Notes: generated by a model from the sequence alone, not told the origin. Positions 8,020 to 17,444 are shown, counted from the stretch's first letter. The stretch is DNA of 47,078 bases from Bradyrhizobium sp. (GCF_004799445.1 NZ_SSNA01000058.1:1-47078); one strand, 5' to 3'. Made by a program: numbers and translations.

Positions 8020-8712
8020 ATGGACGCAATTCCGCAGCCATCACGCCAACTGGTTCGCATGCGAGGCCGGTCTTACGTTGCGTTTGTGTTTTGCCCGGTC
8101 GTGCCGATCGTAAGTTGGCTCGAGGAAATAGACGCAACGCTCGCCCGCTCGCCCGGGTTCTTTGTCGGGAAGCCAGTGGTGCTTGACCTGTCCGCCGTGG
8201 ACCTTAGCCGAACCGGTATCGCGCACCTCGTCACAAGCCTCGAACAACGGAATATTCGTGTCCTTGGCATTGAGGGTGTGGACGCCGCTCACCTCAGTAC
8301 GAGCATGCCGCCTTTACTCACAGGGGGACGCCAATGTGTGCTTATGCAGAACGAACCGAAAAAGCCTGAGCCCAAACCGAAACCCATGTCCCTATTGCTC
8401 GAAAGCCCGGTGCGATCCGGTCAGTCGGTTGTTTTTACCGAAGGCGACGTGACAGTGCTGGGCTCGGTCGGCTCCGGCGCGGAAATTGTCGCCGGGGGCT
8501 CTATCCATATCTACGGAGCGCTTCGCGGCCGTGCGATGGCGGGTGTCAACGGCAATTCAGCCGCCCGGATTTATTGTCAGAAGATCGAGGCAGAGCTGCT
8601 GGCCATCGACGGTTACTATCAGACTGCTGAAGAAATAGACGCTGCTTTGCGCAATCGACCGGCTCAGGCGTGGCTCGAAGGCGACATCATGAAAGTTACA
8701 CCGCTGAATTAA
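8020..8712 (+). CDS. minC: Septum site-determining protein MinC
   Basis: A 230-residue FtsZ antagonist that, recruited by MinD, blocks Z-ring assembly away from mid-cell. The N-terminal domain is ~1-105 and a Pro/Lys linker follows (EPKKPEPKPKPM, ~113-124). The C-terminal beta-helix domain carries RSGQSVVF, EGDVTVLGSVGSGAEI, and the GSIHIYGALRGRAMAG signature that binds MinD and FtsZ. It is the first gene of minC-minD-minE-orf4, with 18 bases to minD. The ribosome site is weak. A CtrA-type box lies just upstream. Confidence 0.96.
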   Translation: MDAIPQPSRQLVRMRGRSYVAFVFCPVVPIVSWLEEIDATLARSPGFFVGKPVVLDLSAVDLSRTGIAHLVTSLEQRNIRVLGIEGVDAAHLSTSMPPLLTGGRQCVLMQNEPKKPEPKPKPMSLLLESPVRSGQSVVFTEGDVTVLGSVGSGAEIVAGGSIHIYGALRGRAMAGVNGNSAARIYCQKIEAELLAIDGYYQTAEEIDAALRNRPAQAWLEGDIMKVTPLN

Positions 8713-8730
8713 TCGGCTAGGGAGGTAAGA

Positions 8731-9546
8731 ATGGCCAAAGTCTTGGTCGTGACGTCTGGCAAAGGCGGCGTCGGTAAGACAACTTCTACAGCCGCGCTCG
8801 GCGCGGCGCTCGCGCAAATGGGAGAAAAAGTTGTAGTCGTCGACTTCGACGTCGGTCTGCGCAACCTCGATCTTGTTTTGGGGGCGGAACGACGGGTTGT
8901 GTTCGACCTCATCAATGTGGTGCAAGGCGTTGCAAAACTCTCGCAAGCCCTCATTCGCGATAAACGCCTCGATAATTTGTGGTTGCTTCCCGCTTCCCAA
9001 ACCAGGGACAAGGACGCCCTGACGGACGAAGGCGTTAGAAGCGTTATCGCGGACCTGCGAACGAAATTTGACTGGATCCTCTGCGATAGTCCGGCGGGCA
9101 TAGAGCGCGGCGCGACGCTTGCAATGCGCTATGCGGACGAGGCAGTCATCGTCACCAACCCTGAAGTCTCGTCGGTGCGCGACTCCGACCGCATCATTGG
9201 AATGCTCGATTCAAAGACGGTGAAGGCCGAGAGGGGTGAGAGGGTAGAGAAGCACGTGCTGATAACCCGATATGACTCGGCGCGCGCGGCACGGGGAGAA
9301 ATGCTCAGCATCGAGGATATTCTCGAAATCCTCGCGACGCCGCTGCTGGGAATCATTCCCGAGAGCCAGGACGTCTTGCGTGCGTCGAACGTCGGATCGC
9401 CGGTTACTCTGAACAACGCCGCCAGCGCGCCGGCCCGGGCCTACGTCGACGCCGCGCGTCGTCTGTTGGGCGAAGCTGTCACCATGACGGTGCCGGTAGA
9501 ACGAAAAGGCCTGATGAACCGATTGCTGGGACGGAGGGCGGCATGA
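8731..9546 (+). CDS. minD: Septum site-determining ATPase MinD
   Basis: A 271-residue ParA/MinD-family ATPase that binds membrane when ATP-loaded, recruits MinC and is released by MinE. The deviant Walker A motif is KGGVGKTT at residues 11-18, with signature Lys11. VVVDFDVGLRNLDLVLG holds the switch I region and ILCDSPAGIERG the Walker B region. The C-terminus GLMNRLLGRR is the amphipathic membrane-targeting helix. GGGAGGTAAGA is its ribosome site. It overlaps minE by 4 bases (ATGA), which implies coupled translation. Confidence 0.98.
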   Translation: MAKVLVVTSGKGGVGKTTSTAALGAALAQMGEKVVVVDFDVGLRNLDLVLGAERRVVFDLINVVQGVAKLSQALIRDKRLDNLWLLPASQTRDKDALTDEGVRSVIADLRTKFDWILCDSPAGIERGATLAMRYADEAVIVTNPEVSSVRDSDRIIGMLDSKTVKAERGERVEKHVLITRYDSARAARGEMLSIEDILEILATPLLGIIPESQDVLRASNVGSPVTLNNAASAPARAYVDAARRLLGEAVTMTVPVERKGLMNRLLGRRAA

Positions 9547-9824
9547 TGAATCTGCTGCGGCTCCTCGGTGGCCGTACTGCTTCCGCGCCTGTTGCACGGG
9601 AACGGTTGCAGATTCTCCTGGCGCACGAACGCGGTTTGCGCGGCCAGCCTGACTTGTTGGGACTGTTGCGGGCCGAGATCCTTGCCGTGGTCTCGCGGCA
9701 CGTCGTGCTTGATCCGGAAAAGGTCATCGTCAGGATGGATAGGGGCAAACATGTATCGACGCTTGAAGTCGATATTGAAGTGCCCAACGGCTTCGAAAGA
9801 TCGATCGCGGCGGCTGCGACATGA
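9543..9824 (+). CDS. minE: Cell division topological specificity factor MinE
   Basis: A 93-residue protein that stimulates the MinD ATPase and gives the Min system its pole-to-pole dynamics. The N-terminal membrane helix MMNLLRLLG is followed by the MinD-contacting stretch ARERLQILLAHER (~18-30). The C-terminal dimerisation domain contains LLRAEILAVVSRHV and LEVDIEVP. It overlaps minD by 4 bases upstream and the next small gene by 4 bases downstream. Confidence 0.96.
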   Translation: MMNLLRLLGGRTASAPVARERLQILLAHERGLRGQPDLLGLLRAEILAVVSRHVVLDPEKVIVRMDRGKHVSTLEVDIEVPNGFERSIAAAAT

Positions 9825-10108
9825 TTGCTGACAGCAATAGCGACATTGCCTGGCACAGGGTTCAGCTCAAGAAGAACCGTGACGCCGTGAAGGCCCTGGA
9901 AACGGCTCGGTTCAGGACTGGCGATATCGCCAGTTCGAGCGGCCGAACGCAAAAAGCCATAGCCAGCCTGAAGCGGAAGATCGAGGAATCCGAGCGATGC
10001 ATCGCGGCCCATGAGAGGCGGACCAAGCGGCCTGTCGCAACGGACCTTCAAAGTCTGGCCAGCGTGAGCTGGTGCAGTTGGAACGCTCGCAGCATTGGCC
10101 GGCGCTGA
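9821..10108 (+). CDS. Small coiled-coil protein translationally coupled to minE
   Basis: A 95-residue basic protein starting at an ATG that overlaps the minE stop (ATGA), so it belongs to the min operon. Residues ~10-66 (HRVQLKKNRDAVKALETARF to KRKIEESERCIAAHERR) form amphipathic, charged helices typical of a short coiled coil. The last 25 residues look unstructured. I recall similar small proteins in rhizobia, not usually tied to min, but know no function. A role in Min or division dynamics is inferred from operon position only. Confidence 0.7.
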   Translation: MIADSNSDIAWHRVQLKKNRDAVKALETARFRTGDIASSSGRTQKAIASLKRKIEESERCIAAHERRTKRPVATDLQSLASVSWCSWNARSIGRR

Positions 10109-10343
10109 CCGGCCCGCAAGGTGGGCTGCGGTTGAGTGGAGCAACCCAGCTCAATTGCTGTTGGAGTCCACTTTGAAACGGGCAAGATCGCCCCACCCTG
10201 CCCGCTGGATTGTTCCGGCGCCGGCCCGAGCGCGCCCACGGCATGATGTCGGGGCTTCTGGTGACGCGGCGGCCGGCGACGACGCACTGGCGTTCCCGAT
10301 CCCTGCGGCGTATATTTTCACGATACTTGCAGTTTGAGGAGAC

Positions 10344-10988
10344 ATGGCGGTAGCGCGGATGTCCGGTTTCGCAGGCAGGTTGGGTCTTGCATTGGTGGTG
10401 GCCGCGCTCTGTCTCGGCAGCCCAACGGCCCATGCCCAAACCGGCCCTGTGACCTACTGGATTCCGGGCTGGCCCGCCGGCTTCGCCGGCAATCCGTCCG
10501 ACGGCCAGAGCCCGAACACTTACGGCAACTTTCCGAGCTTTGACGGCGGTGACGTCCGCGGCGACCGCTTTTCCACCATGCGCTACAATTTTTCCAACGG
10601 CTGGTTTGTCGGCCGCGAAGGCGGCGGCATCGGGTTGGGCATGAACGGCATCAACCGCGACGGAGCGTTCGGCAATATCCCTTCACTTTATTACGAAGGC
10701 CTGCAGTTCGGCTATACCTTCCAGAACGCGGGCATGCCGCTGAAGATCTATGCCGGCTTCGACACCTTGAAATATAATGTCGGCAGCGGTGGCCCTCTGG
10801 CCCCGCTCGACGCCATGTCCGGCACCCTGCCCGGCTACGGCGCGCATGCCGGCGTCGAATTCCAGCCGGCGCCGAATCTCAGCCTGTCACTCGGAGTAGG
10901 CTTCACCCAGCAGTCGGGGCGCCTCGACAGCGACATCAATTCGCCCTTGCTGCCCGGTGCTTCTCCGTTTGCCTTCGGTCGCCGCTAA
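10344..10988 (+). CDS. Secreted Gly-rich, probable outer membrane beta-barrel protein
   Basis: A 214-residue protein with a signal peptide (hydrophobic core LGLALVVAALCLG, cleavage near AHA|QT). Alternating aromatic/Gly segments follow, such as GLQFGYTFQNAGMPLKIYAGF and LSLSLGVGFTQQSGR, as expected for transmembrane beta strands. GAGGAGAC lies just before the ATG. The last residues, FAFGRR, place a Phe near the C-terminus as in outer membrane proteins. I do not recognise a named family. The 235 bases upstream, after the min operon, show nothing I can identify. Confidence 0.72.
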   Translation: MAVARMSGFAGRLGLALVVAALCLGSPTAHAQTGPVTYWIPGWPAGFAGNPSDGQSPNTYGNFPSFDGGDVRGDRFSTMRYNFSNGWFVGREGGGIGLGMNGINRDGAFGNIPSLYYEGLQFGYTFQNAGMPLKIYAGFDTLKYNVGSGGPLAPLDAMSGTLPGYGAHAGVEFQPAPNLSLSLGVGFTQQSGRLDSDINSPLLPGASPFAFGRR

Positions 10989-11183
10989 CGCACGCGCTTG
11001 CTTTCCGCTCGTGCGGCGCTTGCTCTCGTCGCTGTCTCCTGCAGCGTGACGATGAGCCCGAACCTATCCCTCAAGCAAAACCAGCCCATTCTGGCCGCCA
11101 CGACATTCGGCAAGTTCGGTCTTGGCAGGTTCGACCGAATGGCCCTATGAATCTTCCAACGTGCAAGCTGGCGTAGCCCCATT

Positions 11184-12623
11184 GTGAGGTCCCTTTTTGT
11201 GAACTCGACATGCGAGCAGTCAAGGCTACGCTCGGTTCATCTAGCCATTGCGGTTCTGGCCGCGCTGACCGCGGCCGGAAGTCATGCCAGCGCCACGGAG
11301 CGCCGCGGCGAACGCGCCGTCGAGTCGATCGAATCGCGGACCGCCGGCGAACCGGTCATGGCGATCGTTTCGCTGCAGAGCCAGCGGGTCACCGTCTATG
11401 ACGCGAATGGCTGGATCCTCCGGGCACCGGTGTCGAGCGGCCAGCGGGGACGCGAGACGCCCGCCGGAATCTTCAGCGTCATCCAGAAGGATGCCGATCA
11501 CCACTCCAACCTGTACGACGATGCCTTCATGCCCCACATGCAGCGCCTCACCTGGTCGGGCATTGCGCTCCACGGCGGCCCGCTGCCGGGATATCCGGCG
11601 TCTCATGGCTGCGTCCGGATGCCGTTCGACTTCGCCGAACGCCTGTTTGACGTGACCCAAATGGGCTTGCGGGTGATCGTGGCACCGACCGATGTAGCGC
11701 CCGTCGAGATCGCCCATCCGGTTCTGTTTCAGCCGAAGCCGGGTGCCGGCGCCCTCGCCGCCGCCCGTATGGCGGAGGCGGATGAGGCGGCCAAGAAGGC
11801 CGAACAAGCCAGACGCGCCGTCGGGGCCGCTGTCCGGGAATCGACGCAGCTCATGGTGCCGGTGCGAATGGCGGAAAACCAGAAGCGGAGGGCCGAGGCG
11901 CTGCTGGCGACCGCCGAGACGGCGCTTGGCTCCGCCATCCCGGGCGAGGCCAAGGAACGGGCTGAAAGCGACAAGGCACAGGCGTTGGCCAGGGTTGCCG
12001 AGTTGCAAACGCCATTGGACGCCGCAAAGGCGTTGCTGCAGCCGAAGCTCGACGCCGTCGCGGCCGCGGAGACCGCGCGGTCGGCCGCGGCCGAGGCGGC
12101 GCGTCAGGTGATGCGCGAGCTCGAGCCGGTATCGGTGCTGATCAGCCGCAAGACCCAGCGGCTCTATGTCCGGCAGGGCTTTGAGCCCGTGCTGGATGTT
12201 CCCGTGACGATCCTGGATCCCGATCGTCCGATCGGCACGCATATCTTTACCGCCATGGAACGGACCGGCGGCGAGGCAGGCTTGCGATGGAGCGTGGTCT
12301 CCCTGCAAGCCGGGCGTTCGCATGGCAGCGTGTCCGAGCAGCAAGGCCCGGGGCCAGCCAGCGCCAGGAGCGCGCTCGACCGGATTGTCATTCCACAGGA
12401 CGCATTGGATCGTATCGCCGCGATAACGCCGCGATCTTCCCTGATCGTCACCGACGAGGCATTGAGCTCCGAGACCGGCAAAGGCACGGATTTCGTGGTG
12501 CTGCTGAGCGGAGAGCCGCAAGGCGGCATCAAGAGCCGGCGCCGCGAGCCCGCGGCCGAATTCAGCTTCGCGCGCCCACGCGATGGGCGATCGCCATTCG
12601 GGGGCTCCTTTTCCACCTGGTGA
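11184..12623 (+). CDS. L,D-transpeptidase with coiled coil and degenerate second YkuD-like domain
   Basis: A 479-residue periplasmic protein. After an uncleaved anchor or signal helix (LAIAVLAALTAAG) comes a complete YkuD domain (~58-170), with H130GGPLPGYP and S140HGC143VRM giving the catalytic His and Cys. Residues ~185-310 are a long Ala/Glu/Lys/Arg-rich coiled coil. Residues ~314-430 resemble the start of a second YkuD domain (VSVLISRKTQRLYVRQG, then PIGTHIFTAME) but no SHGC motif follows, so this copy should be inactive. The start is uncertain: GTG at 11184 or 11199. It precedes an RND pump gene by 234 bases. Confidence 0.82.
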   Translation: MRSLFVNSTCEQSRLRSVHLAIAVLAALTAAGSHASATERRGERAVESIESRTAGEPVMAIVSLQSQRVTVYDANGWILRAPVSSGQRGRETPAGIFSVIQKDADHHSNLYDDAFMPHMQRLTWSGIALHGGPLPGYPASHGCVRMPFDFAERLFDVTQMGLRVIVAPTDVAPVEIAHPVLFQPKPGAGALAAARMAEADEAAKKAEQARRAVGAAVRESTQLMVPVRMAENQKRRAEALLATAETALGSAIPGEAKERAESDKAQALARVAELQTPLDAAKALLQPKLDAVAAAETARSAAAEAARQVMRELEPVSVLISRKTQRLYVRQGFEPVLDVPVTILDPDRPIGTHIFTAMERTGGEAGLRWSVVSLQAGRSHGSVSEQQGPGPASARSALDRIVIPQDALDRIAAITPRSSLIVTDEALSSETGKGTDFVVLLSGEPQGGIKSRRREPAAEFSFARPRDGRSPFGGSFSTW

Positions 12624-12857
12624 GCCCGTTGTTTTCCGCCATTGACGCGCCTGAGAAACGGATCGTTGAACGCATGAGCCTGTTGCTGTGGCCGGAATGA
12701 CTCGAATCTGAGAACCGGCAAAATCAGCGGCAGGATACGATCCGCCGCCTTGATGCAACAATCGCATATCCAGCGAAGCACGGTCCGGATGCGGCAATCC
12801 TGATCGTTGAACGGATCACGTTACGGCGTATATGGTGAACGAGGATCAAGTTCACGC

Positions 12858-15800
12858 ATGAGTCTTTCAGCACCGTTCATCCGTCGGCCTGTCGCCACAA
12901 CGCTGCTGACGTTCGGGTTGGTTGCCGCCGGCACTATCGCCTTTTTCAAGCTCCCGGTCTCGCCGCTGCCGGATGTCGATATCCCGACCATTTCCGTGCA
13001 GGCGACACTGCCGGGCGCCAGTCCCGCGGACGTGGCGACCACGGTAGCAAGCCCGCTGGAGCGCCATCTCGGCCAGATCGCGGATGTCAACGAAATGACG
13101 TCGGCGAGTGCGCTCGGCTCGGCGCGCGTCAATCTGCAATTTGGCATCCATCGCGACATCAACGGCGCGGCGCGCGACGTCGAGGCCGCGATCAATGCCT
13201 CGCGCGCCGATCTGCCGACCGCGCTGCGGAGCAACCCCGGCTATCGCAAGTTCAACCCGGCCTCCGCGCCGATTCTGATCTACACGTTGACGTCAGATAC
13301 GCTGGTGCCCGCTGAACTGTACGACGCGGCCTCGACCGTGCTGGCGCAGAAGCTGTCGCAGGTCGAGGGCGTCGGCGAGGTCAGCGTCAGCGGCGGCTCG
13401 TTGCCCGCCGTGCGCGTCGAACTCGCGCCACAGGCGCTCTACAAGTTCGGCATCGGCCTGGAAGACGTCCGCGCCGCGCTCGCCAGCGCCAACGCCCACA
13501 GTCCGAAGGGAGGCATCGACGTCGAAGGCCAGCGCTTTCAGATCTATTCCAATGATCAAGCCATCCGGGCGGCGGACTACAAATCGCTGGTGGTCGCCTA
13601 TCGCAACGGCGCGGCGGTGCGTCTGGCCGATGTGGGCGAGGTGCTTGATTCGGTAGAGAACCTGCGCAACCTCGGCCTTGCCAATGGCAAGCGGGCGGTC
13701 ATGATGATCGTCTACCGGCAGCCCGGCGCCAACATCATCGGGATGGTCAACCGGGTGAAGGCGGTGATGCCGCAATTGCGCGCATCGGTCTCACCCGCGA
13801 TCGACGTTAATCTCGCAGTCGACCGCTCGATCACGATCCGGACCTCGTTGTGGGACGTGGAAATCACCCTCATCATTGCGGTGGTTCTAGTCATCCTCGT
13901 AGTGTTCGCGTTCCTGCGCAGCGCGCGCGCGACGCTGGTGCCGGTGGTGGCGGTGTCGGTCTCCGTGGTCGCGACGTTTGCCGTGATGTACCTGCTCGGC
14001 TACAGCCTCAATTTGTTCTCGCTGATGGCGCTCACGGTCGCGACCGGCTTCGTGGTCGACGACGCCATTGTCGTGCTGGAAAATATTTCCCGTCATCTGG
14101 ATGCCGGAACGCCGCCGCTGCAGGCTGCGGTGCAGGGATCGAGAGAGGTCGGCTTCACGGTGCTGTCGATGAGCATATCGCTGATCGCGGTGTTCGTCCC
14201 GATCCTGCTGATGGGTGGCCTGGTGGGCCGGCTGTTTCGCGAATTCGCCATGACGATCACCGTTGCCATCGTGATCTCGCTGGTGGTTTCGCTGACGACG
14301 ACGCCGATGATGTGCGCGGTGCTGCTGCGCAGCGAGCGCGACCGGCCGCACGGACGGATTTATCGGGCGAGCGAACGCCTGTTCGACGCGCTGCTGGGCG
14401 GATATCGGCGGACGCTCAACATTGCGCTGCGTCATCCGCGCTCGGTCATGCTGGTTCTGGCTGCGGTCCTCGGCCTGAATTTCTATCTCTACGGGGCCGT
14501 GCCAAAGGGTTTCGTGCCGCAGCAGGATACCGGGCTGCTGGTCGGATCGATCCAGGCCGATCAAAGCATCTCGTTTCAGTTGATGCAGCAGAAGCTGACG
14601 CAGTTCGTCAACATCGTCAAAGACGATCCCTCGGTCGATACGGCTGTCGGCTTCACCGGTGGCGGCCTCGGTCCGGGCGCGGGCTCGACCAATTCCGGCA
14701 CCGTTTTCGCGTCACTCAAGCCGCTTCGCGACCGCAAATTGTCGGCCGAGCAGGTGATCGGCCAATTGCGGAACGAGCTAGCCGCCGTGTCCGGTGCCAC
14801 GCTGTTCCTGCAGGCGGTAGGCGATCTCGGCACCGGCGGCCGCTCCGGCAACGCGCAGTATCAGTACACGCTGCAGGGATCGACTTCCGAGGAACTGAAT
14901 GAATGGACACCGAAGATCGTCGCCGCGCTTCAGCCCATACCCACTCTCACTGACGTCAGCAGCGACCAGCAAAACAAGGGCCTTCAGGCCGGTGTGGTCA
15001 TCGACCGCGATACCGCCTCACGCCTCGGGATCACGGTCAGCCAGATCGACAACACGCTGTACGATGCCTTCGGTCAGCGGCAGGTCTCCACCATCTACGT
15101 GGCGCGCAACCAGTACCACGTGATCATGGAGGTGGCGCCCGAATACTGGCAAAATCCGGAGACGCTGAAGGATGTCTATGTCTCTACCCTCGGCGGACCG
15201 GCCAGCGGATCGCAAACGACCAATGCCGTGGCCGGGACGGTCGTTTCGCCGACCCAGGCGGCCTCGGTCAATTCCGTCGCGGCGAGCGCGGCCCGGAATC
15301 TTGCAACCAACTCCATCGGCGCCACCGGCAAAGGCGTATCGTCGACCGGCACCGCGGTCTCAACCAGCCAGGAGACGATGATTCCGCTCTCCAGCGTCGC
15401 CCGGTTCGGACAGGGCGAGACGGCGCTTGTCGTCAACCATCAGGGGCTTCTGGTCGCCAACACGATCTCGTTCAACCTCCCGCCAGGCGTCTCGCTGAGC
15501 GGAGCCGTGGCGACGATCGAGGCGACCATGCGCCAGGTCGGAGTTCCGGCGACGATCCACGGCTCGTTCCAGGGCGCCGCCAAGATTTTCCAGGAGTCAC
15601 TCGCCAGCGAACCCTATCTCGTGCTTGCGGCCCTTGCGACGATCTACATCTCGCTTGGGATGCTCTATGAGAGCTTCGTCCATCCGCTGACGATCCTGTC
15701 TACGCTGCCGTCGGCCGGCGTCGGGGCGGTATTGGCGCTGATGTTGTTTCACACCCAGTTCGACATCATCGGGATGATCGGCGTGATCCTGCTGATCGGC

Positions 15801-16124
15801 ATCGTGAAGAAGAACGCCATCATGATGATCGATTTCGCGGTCGATGCCGAGCGCGTGCGTGGCCTGCCGGCGGCCGACGCGATCTACGAAGCCTGCCTGC
15901 TGCGCTTCCGGCCGATCATGATGACCACCATGGCGTCCCTGCTCGGCGCCGTGCCGCTGATCGTGGGCCTCGGTGAAGGCAGCGAGTTCCGCCAGCCGCT
16001 CGGCATCACGATCATCGGCGGACTGGTCCTAAGTCAGATCCTTACCCTCTACACCACACCTGTCGTCTATCTGTATCTCGATCGCTTCCGGCATTGGAGC
16101 AGGCTGATGTGGCGGGGCAACTGA
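12858..16124 (+). CDS. RND-family multidrug efflux pump, inner-membrane subunit
   Basis: A 1088-residue HAE1-type RND transporter (AcrB/MdtB-MdtC class) that exchanges protons for drugs in a tripartite complex. Topology is typical: TM1 near residue 10, a porter domain, TM2-7, a second porter domain, TM8-12. TM4 carries the proton-relay pair Asp401-Asp402 (GFVVDDAIVVLEN), and KKNAIMMIDFA lies in TM11. Residues ~780-835 are an Ala/Ser/Thr/Gly-rich insertion in the second docking region, longer than in AcrB. The ATG at 12858 with GAGGA upstream gives the family start MSLSAPFIRRPVATTLL. No membrane-fusion or TolC partner gene is adjacent, so it must use distant partners. Confidence 0.93.
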   Translation: MSLSAPFIRRPVATTLLTFGLVAAGTIAFFKLPVSPLPDVDIPTISVQATLPGASPADVATTVASPLERHLGQIADVNEMTSASALGSARVNLQFGIHRDINGAARDVEAAINASRADLPTALRSNPGYRKFNPASAPILIYTLTSDTLVPAELYDAASTVLAQKLSQVEGVGEVSVSGGSLPAVRVELAPQALYKFGIGLEDVRAALASANAHSPKGGIDVEGQRFQIYSNDQAIRAADYKSLVVAYRNGAAVRLADVGEVLDSVENLRNLGLANGKRAVMMIVYRQPGANIIGMVNRVKAVMPQLRASVSPAIDVNLAVDRSITIRTSLWDVEITLIIAVVLVILVVFAFLRSARATLVPVVAVSVSVVATFAVMYLLGYSLNLFSLMALTVATGFVVDDAIVVLENISRHLDAGTPPLQAAVQGSREVGFTVLSMSISLIAVFVPILLMGGLVGRLFREFAMTITVAIVISLVVSLTTTPMMCAVLLRSERDRPHGRIYRASERLFDALLGGYRRTLNIALRHPRSVMLVLAAVLGLNFYLYGAVPKGFVPQQDTGLLVGSIQADQSISFQLMQQKLTQFVNIVKDDPSVDTAVGFTGGGLGPGAGSTNSGTVFASLKPLRDRKLSAEQVIGQLRNELAAVSGATLFLQAVGDLGTGGRSGNAQYQYTLQGSTSEELNEWTPKIVAALQPIPTLTDVSSDQQNKGLQAGVVIDRDTASRLGITVSQIDNTLYDAFGQRQVSTIYVARNQYHVIMEVAPEYWQNPETLKDVYVSTLGGPASGSQTTNAVAGTVVSPTQAASVNSVAASAARNLATNSIGATGKGVSSTGTAVSTSQETMIPLSSVARFGQGETALVVNHQGLLVANTISFNLPPGVSLSGAVATIEATMRQVGVPATIHGSFQGAAKIFQESLASEPYLVLAALATIYISLGMLYESFVHPLTILSTLPSAGVGAVLALMLFHTQFDIIGMIGVILLIGIVKKNAIMMIDFAVDAERVRGLPAADAIYEACLLRFRPIMMTTMASLLGAVPLIVGLGEGSEFRQPLGITIIGGLVLSQILTLYTTPVVYLYLDRFRHWSRLMWRGN

Positions 16125-16160
16125 TCGCTCGGGCACCCGTCCGTCGAAGCGGGTACAGAA

Positions 16161-16184
16161 AAGCCCCGGACAATGCCGGGGCTT
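16161..16184. terminator. Bidirectional hairpin terminator between convergent genes
   Basis: AAGCCCCGG (16161-16169), a 6-base loop and CCGGGGCTT (16176-16184) form a perfect 9-bp stem flanked by A-rich and T-rich ends. It lies between the stop of the RND gene (plus) and the stop of the Omp25-like gene (minus) and can serve both. Confidence 0.8.
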
Positions 16185-16206
16185 AATTTGCTGGAGATAG
16201 ATCAGA

Positions 16207-17001
16207 TCAGTACTTCGCGACCACCGGACCACCAAAGCGGTAGTTGACTCGCACGGTCGCCAAGTCGACGTCCTGATGGACGTCAGCACTTCCCGTAAAA
16301 CCGCCCAGCGGCGCCGTCGCGAAGTTTCCGAGTCCATGGCCCCGTTGGTTGTGCGTGCCCATGAACAAGTGGTCGTACTCGAAAGCAACCGACCAATTTG
16401 GAGCAAAACCGTATTCGAGACCAACGCCGACGGCACCGCCCCAGCGGGTTTCACTGCTTTGGTCGAAAGGCAGGCCGGTGGGAGTATTGAACGTCATGTA
16501 CTTGTCATCAGCCACCGCAGCGCCACCCTTCAAATAGAGCAGCACATTGTTCCAAGCATAGCCAACCTGAGCCGTGAACAGACCAAACGCATCCACTTTT
16601 GATTGGTCGGTGAGCGGGAATGCCGGAAAAACCACGTTGTTGTTGGAGCCCTTGAAGCCGGCCCAGTTGCCCTGTGCTTCCACGCCGAATACCCAACTGG
16701 TCATCTGCCAACGATAGCCGACCTGACCGCCTACAGTGCCTCCGGTAGCATCATGGCAACCCATGGAAACGGGCGGAGCAAAGACAATAGTACCTTGAGA
16801 GCCCTCGGTTATGTCCCAGCACTTGTGGGCGGAGCCCCAGCCGCCGTTGATACCGGCATAGAATCCACTCCAGTCATAAACGGGAACAGCCACCGGGGAC
16901 GGCGCCTTGGTGTATGGCCGGGCCGCCAAATCGGCGGCGCTCGCCGGAGCCGAGAGGCCCAACATGACCAGACCGACCGCACCCAATAAAGCTTTCTTCA
17001 T
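16207..17001 (-). CDS. Omp25/RopB-like outer membrane protein
   Basis: A 264-residue single-barrel outer membrane protein. The signal peptide MKKALLGAVGLVMLGLSAPASA is cut before ADLA, then YDWSGFYAGINGGWG opens the barrel. The last strand VRVNYRFGGPVV is close to the C-terminus. The ATG at 17001 has an ideal GGAGAAA site; the frame runs 14 codons further upstream without one. It has the same architecture as each unit of the 5.3 kb three-barrel protein. Two cysteines in the first loops may form a disulfide. Abundant surface or structural role expected. Confidence 0.88.
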   Translation of the reverse strand: MKKALLGAVGLVMLGLSAPASAADLAARPYTKAPSPVAVPVYDWSGFYAGINGGWGSAHKCWDITEGSQGTIVFAPPVSMGCHDATGGTVGGQVGYRWQMTSWVFGVEAQGNWAGFKGSNNNVVFPAFPLTDQSKVDAFGLFTAQVGYAWNNVLLYLKGGAAVADDKYMTFNTPTGLPFDQSSETRWGGAVGVGLEYGFAPNWSVAFEYDHLFMGTHNQRGHGLGNFATAPLGGFTGSADVHQDVDLATVRVNYRFGGPVVAKY

Positions 17002-17285
17002 CGTATTTCTCCAGCCCAGTTGCCGTGTTCGACTGAGCGCCATGAGCCCGGCGACCCCAGCGGCGAGAGATTCCTGAAATCAGTCTACGCGCTTCAAGGG
17101 GAAACACCGTCAACCCCTCCGCCACACCTGCCTTAAAGTAGCGGGTTCCCTGAAACTACCGGTATCCGGATAGCTGCGACGTCGCCTTTTTTGGTACCTT
17201 CGGCATGAAAATACGAATGCCATGTGAGACGTAAAATTCCAGACTAACTGAGTCGGCCGAATGCGCCGGCTTTGAAATCATGCTG

Positions 17286-17444
17286 CTAAATCGGATGAGT
17301 GACCGCGTTCCCTCGACTGGCTTGGATGGCACGTTGAAGCCACACGACCGCTTGGTCGATCCAATAGTCGTGATGCGCCGGATCGGCTCTGGCCTTCTCA
17401 CGACAGATCGAAGCTTGGACCAGACACTCTTCGCGCCGATACAT
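17286..17444 (-). CDS. Small conserved-type protein, third in a tiny-gene cluster
   Basis: A 52-residue protein beginning MYRREECLVQASICREKA with a Trp-containing helical middle (YWIDQAVVWLQRAIQAS). The start codon overlaps the stop of the upstream zinc-ribbon gene (TGATG), which fixes the start and implies coupling. I recall very similar short proteins in Bradyrhizobium with no assigned function. It is probably a single helical hairpin. Confidence 0.65.
   Translation of the reverse strand: MYRREECLVQASICREKARADPAHHDYWIDQAVVWLQRAIQASRGNAVTHPI

Noticed and set aside
11241..12797. 518-codon minus-strand frame opposite the second L,D-transpeptidase
   Set aside because: Arg/His/Gly-rich shadow; the plus frame has the YkuD catalytic residues.
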